NCBI GenBank assembly: GCA_948144175.1
Contig: CANXME010001996.1
Location: 142,001-206,000, forward strand
DNA length: 64,000 bases
Direction of reading: 5' to 3'
Source of the DNA: Closterium sp. NIES-65
Lineage: Eukaryota; Streptophyta; Zygnematophyceae; Desmidiales; Closteriaceae
Positions within the stretch are counted from its first letter, which is position 1. Every line of letters begins with the position of its first letter. A model generated the notes under the pieces. That model was not told where the DNA came from. It ran no database searches and saw only the letters and a list, made by a program, of their open reading frames with translations. The position numbers and the translations under genes are program-made. Shown here piece after piece: positions 40,589-51,100 of the stretch.

Positions 40589-42897
40589 TCATGCAAGCTT
40601 CATGCCCTTCCAATGCTCAAGTTCTGCCAGGCGCTTGGTGAGAATGTCAGCCGCCTGCTGCTGGGTCTTCACAATCTCCAGCCGCACCTCCTTGTCCAGG
40701 AGCCTCCTTGTCCAATGCCACTTTGGCCTGATGTGCTTTGTCAAGCCATAAAGACATGCATTCTTTGCAAGCTTCACCGCCAACTCATTGTCACAGAAAA
40801 TCACAGTCGGCTCCCTCTGACACACTCCGATTTCCTCCAACAAACGCATCAGCCACACCACCTCCTTTGCCCCATGATGCAGGGCCATGTACTCTGTCTC
40901 ACACGAGGACAACCCCACCTCGTTCTGCTTCTTGCTGCGCCAGCTCACTGCACCACCTCCAAAGAGGCACACATAGCCTCCAATGCTGGTGCCATCCGTC
41001 TTCACATAGCCTCCAAGCTAGCGTCGGTGTAGCAAGTCAAGCGCATCTCCCCCTTGCTCAAATCAGCTGCAACCCTCTGTAGCCTCTGTCGTACAGCACT
41101 GTACTCCAAGCCCACTGATGCCGTTGCACTCACATAGCGGACCAACCTCTTGGCCGCTTCCAGCTGCTCATGACTTGGGCATGAAACCACACTCGCAAGC
41201 TTGGATGTAGCAAAGGCAATGTCAGGCCGCGTGTGGTTAGCCGCATAGTTGAGTGCCCCAACCATGGAATGAAAACGTTTCTTCTCACTCTCACCCACCA
41301 CCTCCTCATCAGCACAAGGCTCCACAGTGAACCCCGAAGGCAGTGGGGTGGCTGGCTTTCCTCCATCTTGCAGTCCATACTTCTCGGCCAGCCACTTACA
41401 ATACTTCCTCTGGTGCAACCTTAACACTCCCTTGTCGAGATCCTTCTCCACGTGCATCCCCAGGTAGTACTTCACATCTCCAATCTTCGAGCACTTGAAC
41501 TGCATCTCCAGCATCTCCTCCACACGCTCAATCATCGTAGACGACTCAGAGAAGAGCAGGATGTCGTCCACGTACACCAGGAGCATGAAGATCTGCTTCT
41601 TCTCTTGCAGCAGGAACAGGCTGTGATCACACTCGCTCTTCTTGAACCCCCCGGCCAGCAGTGTCTCCTCCAGCTTGTGGTACCATGCGCGAGGAGCCTG
41701 CTTCAGGCCATTGATGGCCTTCTTGAGCCTGCACACCCTGCCGCTCCCATCATCCAACCCCTCAGGCTGCAGCATGTACAGCTCCTCCAGAATGATTCCA
41801 TTGAGGAAGGCAGTGATTATGTCCATCTGCTTGATCTTCCAGCCACGGTTTGCAGCCATTGCCAACATCGTCCTCAGTGTAGGGCCTTTCCCCACAGGAG
41901 CAAAGATATAATCAAAATCCTTCCCCTTTGTCTGTTGAAACCCCTTAGCCACAAGCCTTGACTTGTAGCGGGTCAGCTCCCCATCAGGTCTGTACTTGTG
42001 CCTGAAAATCAGCTTGGAAGAAATGGCCTTCTTCCCTGGAGGCAGCTCACAAAGCTCCCACGCCTCGTTCTCCAACGGAGAGTCATACTCCTCCTTTACA
42101 CTCTGCTTCCACTTCTCAGCATCGGGCCCACTCAAGGCCTCGGTAAGTGTCTTGGGCTCAGGGACGGCTGCCCAGTAACAATGCGCTATCTCCTCCTCAT
42201 CACACAGCTCAGCCACACTCCCAGCCCTTACCACACTTGGCTTCCCAAAGCTCGGATAGGTCAGCCGGTAAGGAGGGCGCACATCCCTCCTTGGACGGTG
42301 AGCTGGACATACGGCACCTTGTGGAGCATCTTGCTGCTGCTGCTGCTGCTGCTGCTCCTCCACCTCAGGTTCTCCCCCATCATCAGTCACCCCAGAAATC
42401 TCCTCCTCTGAGACAGTGACCTGCACTTGCCTCGAAGGCCGCTGCACCTCATCAGCCTCAATGATCAGCGGTGTAGTGGGAAGCTTCTGCTGCTGCTGCT
42501 TCCACTCCTTGTAGTACAAGGACTCAAGGAACTTCACATCCCTCGACACAGTCAGCTGCTGGCTGGTCAAGTCCCAAATCAGCCAGCCCTTGTGATCCTT
42601 AGCAAGCCCCAAGTACACACCCCATCTCCCAGAAGCTTCCAGTTTTCCCCTCTTCTCCTTAGGCACATGAAACACCACGATCGAGCCGTAGACTCTCAGC
42701 ATGTTGACTGCTGGTGCACTCCCATACCACTTGGTGTAGGGGACCCATTGCTTGTCCCCCACTGTCGCCAGCACCCGGTTCTTCACAACAGCGACCTGCC
42801 GCAGTGCTGTCACCCAAAACCGATCCGGCAGCCCTGCACGCCCAAGGAGAGTGCGAGCACCTTCCTGCAGGGTCTGGTTGAACCGCTCAGCCACGCT
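40589..42897 (-). pseudogene. pol of G1: integrase C-terminal part, RT, RNase H
   Basis: The integrase tail (ERFNQTLQEGARTLLGRAGLP ... VYLGLAKDHKGW) is followed by a Gln-rich spacer (EEQQQQQQQQD), RT with IFRHKYRPDGELTRYKSRLV, FAPVGKGPTLRTMLAMAA, QMDIITAFLNG, AINGLKQAPRAWY and catalytic YVDD near 41570, then the connection segment. The frame is open for over 600 codons. Near 41005 it shifts, after CYTDASLE, into the rest of RNase H (GGGAVSWRSKKQNEV, SSCETEYMAL, FCDNELAVKL, QAADILTKRL). One frameshift is the only clear lesion, but the 5' half is absent. Confidence 0.9.
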
Positions 42898-44545
42898 GCA
42901 GAGAGGGGTGACCCAGGCGGTGGTGCCAGAGGAGAGTCTCGTGAGACAGGCGACGACACGAACAGGGGGCAGACTCAGGACCAGACCTGGACGCTGCAGC
43001 AAACACCTGACCTGACGAAGGGACCCTACCAGACTCAGGAACTGGAGGAGAAGCAGTGGTCAGAGTGTACAGACTCGACCCTGGCTGACGTGTAAACGTA
43101 GCCAGGTGACGACCTGTGCTAGCCTCTGTGCAGTGCATCACTCGCTGACGAGCAGGGGTGAACAGGTGGACTCCCGCATCCTGTAGGTCAGCACCACTCA
43201 CCAAGTTCGTAGAGAACGAGGGGAGGTAGAGACCAGACAGGGTGCCAGAGGGAGCCGCCGGACACGGGAGGACTGTGGAGAAGCGAGACAGGACAGGACC
43301 CCCAGAGGGGTCAGCCAGGGACACCGCAACAGGCTGACTAAGCGGCGTGAGTGTGGTGTGGTCCCGAAAGAAGGAGCGAGACGCTCCAGAGTCAAGGGTG
43401 AAGGTGTGGGTGGCCGAAGCCGGCGCAGTACCTGAGAGCGCAGACTCACTAGTACCTGAGAGAGCAGTCTCACGAGCACCTGAGAGCACAGACGCACTGG
43501 CACCTAGAGCAGAAGCGTCGCTGGCACCTAGAGCAGCAGTACCAATGCCCGGGTCGGGCGGGAAACACCGGTAACAGTCACCCTCATCACTAATGGTCAC
43601 AGCATACATGGCAGCAAGGATAGCATCAAAGTCAAGATCAAAGATAGCTACACCAGTCCTAGACAGCTCTCCCCAGCGGGGGATCTCCGCGGCCTCTGGG
43701 AACTGCTGGCGCCAAGCGTCCGTCAGGCGGCCAAAGCAGCGCTGGGTGGTGTGGGTACCCCCACACTGCTCTCCAGCGCGGTTGCCGGTGCGAAGAACGT
43801 AGGTGCAGGGACCAAAACCCCCACCACGCTGACCCTGCGTGTACCACTCACGGAGTTGCTGAGGGGTGGGGACGTCGCGAGAACGCTGCTGCTGCTGCTG
43901 CAGGTGGCGCTGACCACCCCCACTGCTGCTCCGCTGCGAAGCGCCACTACGACCACCTCCACCACCGCCACCCCCGCCTCCGCCTCCACCGCCGCCGCCT
44001 CCGCCATCTCCGCTCCCACCGCCACCGCCGCCGCCACCCCCGCCTTCACTGCCGCCACTAGCACCCCCACCCCCGCCACCACCTCCACCGCCACCCCCAC
44101 TCCCTCCGCCGCCTCCACCTCCACCACCCCCGCTGGCCCCACCTGCTCCCTTGCCCCCCTTGCCCTTGCCAGGGCGGCGTCTCCCGCTAGGGGCAGACAC
44201 CGCACCGACCGACTCAAGACCAACGAGGTCGGCTGCAGCGGCAGAGGCGATAGAGGGCAAGAGAGGGGAAGGAGAACACCCCTCAAAGATGGGGGCGCGG
44301 GGGTCACCTCGAGAGGCTCCTACAACAACTATGCTCTTCTCCGCCGCTAGGAGGGCCTTCTCGAGGCTGTCGACTGTGAGAGTGGTGGGACAGACCGCGA
44401 GGAAGTGGTCCCAGACTACACGAAGGGAGTCAGGGAGGCGAGTGACTAGAAAGTAGAGAGTGATGTACATGGGGGGGGGGGGTTCTTGGCGCAGAAGTCA
44501 GCAGGAAGCGCAGTGCGGTAGCGGGTGTCACTAGTGCGGAGGGTG
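42898..44545 (-). pseudogene. gag-protease of A3 (open over its length after the C run)
   Basis: From MYITLY (44470) the frame is open to the junction. Gag parts: ICPTTLTVDSLEKALLAAEK-like helix, FEGCSPSPLLP, Lys-rich RRPGKGKGGKG, a long polyglycine region (43960-44150), then C-X13-C-X3-H-X4-C (starts CTYVLRTGNRAGEQC) and FGRLTDAWRQQFPEA. An Ala/Ser repeat (GASDASALGASAS) precedes the protease LDSGASRSFF. The C run before MYITLY is 12 here, 13 in A, so the upstream part is out of frame. This is the best intact Gag finger and protease of family A in the window. Confidence 0.87.
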
Positions 44546-44552
44546 GTGAGAC
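42898..44552 (-). mobile_element. Family A copia fragment A3 (gag, protease, start of GAG-pre-integrase)
   Basis: Minus strand, wedged between G1 and the LTR of G2. It begins within gag (FCAKN equivalent near 44490) and ends in GAG-pre-integrase at LGHPSL. Neither LTR is present. Both edges are sharp junctions to family G sequence, consistent with a deletion or rearrangement that cut all three elements. Confidence 0.85.
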
Positions 44553-44916
44553 AGACCTTCCTTCTTGTCCTCCTCATCCCATCCCACCTGGTTTAGTGCT
44601 ACTCCAACTCTCTTGTGTAGTTAATTGTGAGCTTGTGAGAGAATTGTGATTGAGTTAATATTCTATGGCAGCATACCCCCTAGTGCGCCGAAATTCATAA
44701 CTCAAGAAATACTTCACCTTATTGTACGATTCAAATTGGGAACTGTTGCCACGGTCTAGAGCTACAACATAATTAAGTTTAGTGAAGTTTTAACAGTGTA
44801 CCTTCCGTCGACGGCGTTTCTTGTGAAGTCGACGTTTTCTGTCCAGAATTCTAAGCCAACGATTTTGAGATTTTTTGGCACCTAATCTTCATAGACTCCG
44901 TCCTTAGTCTATAACA
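44553..44916 (+). repeat. 5' LTR of G2 (3' portion only)
   Basis: Ends GTCCTTAGTCTATAACA. It lacks U3 and the (AC)n region found in G1. TTGTGAAGTCGACGTTTTCTG and GCGCACTAGGGGGTATGC (as reverse complement) are shared with G1. Confidence 0.85.
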
Positions 44917-44918
44917 AG

Positions 44919-44930
44919 TGGTATCAGAGC
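44919..44930 (+). other. Primer-binding site of G2 (initiator-Met type)
   Basis: TGGTATCAGAGC, two bases after the LTR end, is the classic plant copia PBS complementary to the 3' end of initiator-Met tRNA. Confidence 0.92.
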
Positions 44931-45152
44931 AGATTAAGGACTTTTTGGAGAGTCTACTGAAGTGTGAAGACCCTCCTAGACCCACCATGGCCTGTGGGCG
45001 TGCCTAAGTGGAGTTCTGAAGGTTGGATGTGACTTCCGCTAAGGGGAAACTCTGCCGAAATTTCGTTGGCGCCGACACTTGTGAAGATTGTGTGGATCTA
45101 CATTGTGACCAGCAAAGGGGGGAGCTGAAACCTCTGATTGGGAGCAGAGGAG

Positions 45153-46360
45153 ATGAATCGAGGGAGTGGAGAAGGAGCTGAGAAGAAGAGTGAGCCGCCA
45201 CCATCCAAGATTGAGGCATTGGATGGCTCCAACTATGAAGAATGGATTGGGCGGATGAGGAGCGCCTTCAAGCGCTACAAGCTGCTGAAATTGGCTATTG
45301 GAGAGGAGAAGATGCCCGAGGAAGGAGATGCTCGCGATCGGTGGATTGAGAAGAGCGCGGTGCTGTACGACCTCATCCTTCAATCGGTCAACAACGACAT
45401 GTTCCAGCACATCAAGGATTTGGTGGAGTTGGATGATTCCGGACCGAAGGCGTGGAAGCTGCTACGCGACGTGGTTCAACCCAACACGCTGCCGATGGTG
45501 ATCGTATTGGAGAAGGAGCTGGCTGCCCTCTCCATGCGGCCGGGAGATGATGTGAAGCCGGCCCTTGACAAGATCAAGGACACCTATGCGAGGATGGCAG
45601 CGGCCGGCAGCAAGGTGTCGGAAATGCAGCAGTGCACCAAAATCATCTCGGTGCTTGACAACTCGTGGGACAACCTTATCCCCACCCTCAACGCTCAGCA
45701 GGACAAGTGGACGCCTGAGTGGCTACGGCAGCAGATCCTGCAGGAGGACTTCCGCAGGCGCCACACGGGAGGTGGTGCTGCCAACAAAACTGCTGAGGGG
45801 TATGGAGCTGCAGGAGGCAGCAGGGGAGAGGGGGGGGGAGAGGTCGAGGCCGTGGGAGAGGCTTTGGCAGAGGAAGAGGCCGAGGTGACTACAATGAGGG
45901 GCATGAGAGCTCTGGTGGCAGGGGGAGCACCCGAATGGAGGGTGCGTGCTGGTACTGCAAGAAGGCTGGACACCCGTGGTTCAAGTGTTTCAGCCGCCCT
46001 GAGGGATGGGCCCCTCCAGGCATGAAGCCGCCAAGTGGTGAACGTGCACGAGGTGGTGCTGTGCAAGGTTCAGGTGCACAAGGTGATGGTGCACAAGGTA
46101 AAGCCGACCCTGGGATGTTCCTAATGGTTGAGGATGTGAAAGGGAGTGGGGGTGATGTGGGCTCAGTTGGGAAGGTTGTGATGCACCCCCTCACTCATTG
46201 GGTGATCGATTCAGGTTGCACGAGTCACATGACTCCACGGGCAGATTTGCTTGATGAGGTGAAGCCCCCTGGGAAGATAAAATTTGTGGCTGCCGCTTCA
46301 GGTGCCTTGCTCCCTGTGATTGGTGTTGGGAATGCCAAGGTTATAGGAGCTAATAGGGGG
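45153..46360 (+). pseudogene. gag and protease of G2 (frameshifted)
   Basis: ATG at 45153 starts MNRGSGEGAEKKSEPPPSK, then a Gag of the plant copia type (IEALDGSNYEEWIGRMRSAF, WDNLIPTLNAQQDKW). A frameshift in the G run near 45828-45838 moves the Arg/Gly segment and zinc knuckle CWYCKKAGHPWFKC (from about 45950) to another frame. Protease follows with VIDSGCTSHMTPR near 46205. A second G run near 46357-46362 shifts the frame back. Both lesions are in homopolymers, so they could be old slippage or sequencing errors. Confidence 0.87.
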
Positions 46361-47177
46361 GCTTGTGGGGCTGGGAAATGTGCTGCTGGTTGAAGGTTTA
46401 TCCGCTAACCTCCTCTCTGTGCGCCGGCTGCAGAAAAGCAAGGCCAAAGTCACGTTCGGCCCAACCAGCTGCCGTGCAAAGCTTGGGAAGTTGCTGCTGT
46501 GGGATTTGGAGGAGAAGAGCAGCTGCATCAAGGACCTGTGGCAGCTGCCCATCATCCCTTGGAATGGGAAACCTCCAGCAACGGCAAAGGCAGCGGCAGC
46601 GGCTAAGGCAACTGCGGGAGGAGAGGAGATTGCACCAACTGCTGGGGCCCTGGATACAGTCAAGAAGGTGCAGCAGCCACAGCAATCACATGGTGAAGTG
46701 CTTGCTGGTGTGGATGCAACGGCTGCATGGGCAAAGGCTTTATCTGGGAGTGGTGAGGCCGATTGGGAGACGTGGCATGAGAGGCTGTGCCACATCAACA
46801 TTCCTATGCTGCAGAAGTTGGTGAAGGATGGGAGCTTGAAGGGATTGGAGGTGAAGGGGGCAGCGAAGGAGATTGGGAGCTGCCCTACATGCCTTGAGAC
46901 AAAGTTCACCAAGTTCCCTTTCAGCAGCAGCACGGGACCAGCCAAGGTTCCACTCGCGCTTGTGCACATGGATGTGGTGGGCCCCACAAGGGCCCCTTCT
47001 CTCTCGGGCAGCCGCTACTTCTTGACAATTGTGGACGACCACACGCGTGCGGTGTGGGTGTACCCTCTCAAGACTAAGGGGGAGGTGGCAGCGGCTGTTC
47101 TTAAGGAGTGGATGCCGAGAGCACAAAGGGAGAGCGGACACAAGGTGAAGGTGATCCGCACTGACAACGGAGGAGAG
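46361..47177 (+). pseudogene. GAG-pre-integrase and integrase N-terminal part of G2
   Basis: GLSANLLSVRRLQKSKAKV ends the protease-linked region. An Ala-rich insertion (about 46560-46740) precedes the zinc region WHERLCHINIPMLQKLV ... CPTCLETK. The integrase core has the first Asp in HMDVVGPTRAPSLSGSRYF and the second in IRTDNGGE, then breaks off at F1. Without the Glu segment and RT this half is inactive. Confidence 0.88.
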
Positions 47178-47990
47178 TAGCGGGGCGTCAACTTCATGAC
47201 GCCAGCTTCGGGTGGCCGACGTCGGTGGTCGGCCGACGACTGTGCTGGTCGACGAGGAGCAGGTCGACCAGGAGTACTGGTCGACGTGGAGCTGGTCGAC
47301 CAGAGGGGACGTCGACTTGGAAGAGGTCGACCGATGGTATCGTCGACCTGGTGAGGTCGACGTGGAGGTGGCCGTCGACTTGGGAGGTCGACGGGCACGT
47401 ACGGGAGCTGCTGGTCGACGTGGTTGCCTAGTCGACCAGGTTACCTGGGTGACGAAGTGCTGCGGAGGAGTGCAACGGTCGCACAGGCGAAGTTGGCGAG
47501 CCCGACCTCGGTGGTGGTATCCCGAGGTCGTCGTGGCGGATCAAAGGCAGTCATCACCTCGAGGTTGACGTAATGTGTGCGCTGTGCAGGTGACGAGAGT
47601 CTGCACGCCAATCATCTGCACGCAACTGCGAAGCAAGGTGTACTGCTGTCCTGCGTGAGCAACGCTGTCACGCCGTCAACCTGCGACGTTGGCACGCCGT
47701 CGACCTTGCCTTGCTGGAGCGCGGTCGACCAAGTCGTGCTGGAACGCGGTCGACCAAGCTGCGCTGGCAGTTGGCCGACCTGAATGCTTGCTCTGATGTA
47801 GTCTTGCTATGCCAACTTCATTGTACTCATTGTTCTGAACTTTTCCTAGTGAAACTCTTGCCAATTTTCCCCGTGAACTAGCAAGTAGTGTGTGCACAAG
47901 GAAAACGACTAAGGACTAACAATGCAGAGATCACACGAGCACACGTGCCTAGCCCGTAGCCTAGCTCCCGTTGCTGCAGTTATCTCCGCA
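47178..47990 (+). repeat. 5' LTR of F1 (truncated, 813 bp)
   Basis: Begins at the word GTAGCGGGGCGTCAACTTC, matching 52467 in the 3' LTR, and ends TGCAGTTATCTCCGCA. Rich in GTCGAC. The last ~190 bases (from GATGTAGTCTTGC) are AT-richer and also match the end of the F2 LTR. Confidence 0.88.
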
Positions 47991-48004
47991 TGGTGCAATG
48001 AGCG
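47991..48004 (+). other. Probable primer-binding site of F1
   Basis: TGGTGCAATGAGCG starts right after the LTR. It begins with TGG as required to pair with a tRNA CCA end but is not the initiator-Met type. F2 has TGGTGCGGTGAGCG at the same place. The tRNA is unknown. Confidence 0.6.
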
Positions 48005-48113
48005 TGGAAGACACTGCGACGTAGTTCAGTTTAGTCGACTTAGCACATCCCGATCGCGTTCGTAGACCGGCAGCCGTGCAGTCACTAGCGTGCGCGAAGG
48101 CGACGCCGAGGTG

Positions 48114-51100
48114 ATGCATACCCTGGAGGGACGGCTGGAAGATGCGAGGAGACGCCATGAGGCCCAGGAGTATGGGGCGATACCCTGGGCAGTCGTCGAA
48201 GCCGGACTCCGCTCCGTGTGGGCGGCGGAGCACCCCCCTTCTCGACCTGCCTCTCCTCGACCGGTGAACAACGACGGCGGCGTCGACGTGGGTGTCAACG
48301 CCGGTGGAGGTCAGGTCGGCAGCAGTGCGGGAGGCACGTCGAGGCACCGAGGTGTGATACACGCCGGTGAAGCCGGCGGCGTTCAGGCGAGAGGGATGCA
48401 GTCGTCGGCGGCTGCAGGCTCCTCACATGGTGACGCCGGTGGGCGTCGAAGTGGGCTGTCGCCGATGACGGCGTCCCAGGTGACGGCAGGTGGGATTGCA
48501 CCGAGCTACGGCTACTTCAAGTTTACGCCGGACAGGATCTCGGTCACCCCTCCGCTGGTCGGTCGACTCGACATTCTCACCTGGAAGGAAGCCATCGAGC
48601 CCCAACTGGAGATGGCCGGGCTGATCGGCTTCGCCCGAGGGACCGTGGCGACGCCGGGTGAGCACCACCCCGACCTGCGTGCGGAGTTTCGCGCCGTGCA
48701 GCTGTTGACCTTCACGGTCATCTCGCGGTGCTGCTCGCCGGGCGTGCAGATCGCCTTGAAGTGGTGCCGGGAGTACCTCGACGCTGGCCACCGGGCGTGG
48801 CACTTCATTGAGTCGACGTACCAGGTCACCGACGACCTGTTCATCACCCAGCTGGAGGGACAGCTGACACACCTGCGTATGGGCGACGAGGAGAGTGCGA
48901 CCGACTACTGCAACCGAGCCAGGCGAATTCTCGCCACCATCAGGATGGCCGGCGCGCAGTACTCCACGGCGTCGTACATCACCCATGTCATGCAGGGTCT
49001 CTCTAGCAGCTACAACCTGCTGAAGCGGCTGTCTATGGCGCCGAGCACAAGGGCGACGCTCAACGAGGACAACCTGACCTTGTATATCCTGCAGGACGAG
49101 GCGATGCAGGAGGCTGAGCGATCGCAGGAGCTCTTGGCGCAGGCAAACTCGGTTACCTCAGCGAAGCAAGGAGGCCGACCGGGGCAGCGCGGGCAGTCTG
49201 GCGGTGGTGGTAGCAGTGGCTGGAAGCCGGCCAAGGAGGTCGACAATAACAAGTCGACCAAGAACAGCGGTCGAGGAGGAGGAGGTCGACGACGGGAGTG
49301 CTGGCTGTGTGGCACCCCCGACCACCTCTCCTTCGAGTGCCCTGACCGCAGTGACTCCGACGACGACGACGCCAAGGGAGGCCGCGGGAGGTCTGGCAGC
49401 CGTCGTCCTCGTCGAGGAGGGAACAAGTCGCGCAAGGAGAACCAGTCGACAACATCGACCTCGGCGAAGGACGCCGACTCCGTTGCAGGCGGCAAGGGGC
49501 GAGACGACAAGATGGCGTCGTGCTCGCTGGTCGGCGTCGTGGAGCCGACCATCTCTCTGGCGCCGGAGGCCGGAGAGGACTTCGAGGCGGTGGCGGCGGC
49601 TTTGCAGGCGAACCCAGCGGTGGTCCTGCTCGACAGCGGTTGCTCTCACCACCTGATGGGAACGAAGGAAGCCTTCGTCGACCTGCAGCCGAGTGGCTCC
49701 ATCAAGCACGTGCGCGGCTTTTATGGGGCGCTGCAAGACGTTCAGTGCCGTGGCACCGCCTCCCTGCAAGGAGAGGCCGGTAAGGAGGTGCTCATCTCCG
49801 ACGTGCTGTACGTCCCGGGTGTGCGGGCCAACCTGCTGTCGGCCGGCCAGCTGAAGGAGCACGGCGTGAAGCTCCAGGAGGACGGCGACAGCATGCTGCT
49901 CGTCTCGGCAGCAGGGGAGGTGCTCGGGCGGGCGACGTACTCCGGGCGAGTCCTCTACACCGACCTGCGTCCCTGCGCGACGAGGTCGACGCCGCCCACG
50001 ACGGAGGTTGTGGCTCTGCGGTCGATCGTCTCGAAGACGAAGTCGACGCCAGACAGACTGCATGCGAGGCTTGCGCACGTCGGCATGGACACCATACGGA
50101 GCTCGGCGAAGAACGAGGTCGCCATTGGGCCGGACCTCAAGTCGGCGACGGACGCCGACCCCCCGTGTGTCTCGTGCGTCGGCGGGAAACTGGCGCGGCA
50201 CACCTTCCCCGACCAAGGCTCCGACGCCGACGACGTGCTGGCCGTTGTGCACATCGACCTGTGCGGGCCGTTTCGCGTGGCTGCCAAGGATGGCAGCCTG
50301 TACTTCTTGCTGCTGAAGGATCGCAAGACCCGCTACGTGTGGGTGAAGCCGGTCGCCAAGAAGTCAGATGCGTTGCAGGCCTTCGTTCAGTGGCTGGCGG
50401 TGGCTGAGCAGCAGACGAAGAAGCCGGTGTTGATGCTGCGATCTGACCGGGGAGGGGAGTTCCTCGGGAAGCAACTCACCGACTTCGTGAACGGCAAGGG
50501 GATCGTCCACGACCTGACCTGCCCATACACCCCGCAGCAGAACGGCATGGTGGAGCGGGAAATGAGGACGGTGGTGGAGTCAGTGCGGACAATGCTGCTG
50601 CACATGGGTGTGCAGCACCACTGGTGGCACCTCGCTCTGCGGCAGGCCGTCTGGGTCCGCAACTGTCTAGAGAGGTCGACGCTGCCGCCGGGGACGACGC
50701 CGTACCAGCTGCTGACCGGGAAGAAGCCCGACTTGTCGCTGGCGCGGGTGTGGGGCTGCATGGCGCAGTTCCTTGTCCCTGAGCAGCAGCATGGTGGGAA
50801 GCTGAAGCCAAAGGCCAGGTGGGGCCTGCACCTTGGCGTGCCGGCGGCGAGCAAGGGCTGGGAGCTCCTCGACGTCGACACCGACCGGGTGGTCACCACG
50901 TCGGACGTGGTGTTCTACGAGGAGATGTCGCTGGCCGAGTGGAAGACGGAGTGTGGGCCGGTGTCCGGCCGCTCGTCATCCACTCCGCCCTCTGACACCT
51001 CGTCGGCGACGCTGCCGCTTCTTGCCGAGGTTGGCGAGCTTGCTACTGAGGACGTTGAGGATGTCCACACCCCTGCCCCTCCCCTCGTGATCGACCTGCG

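Larger units (their letters stand above)
44553..47177 (+). mobile_element. Copia family G, copy G2 (partial 5' LTR to integrase core)
   Basis: Plus strand. Partial LTR 44553-44916, two-base spacer, PBS, gag, zinc knuckle, protease, GAG-pre-integrase and integrase, stopping at RTDNGGE near 47177 where the truncated 5' LTR of F1 begins. G1 on the other strand starts about 35-40 residues further on in the same protein, so G1 and G2 are almost complementary halves. Confidence 0.88.
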
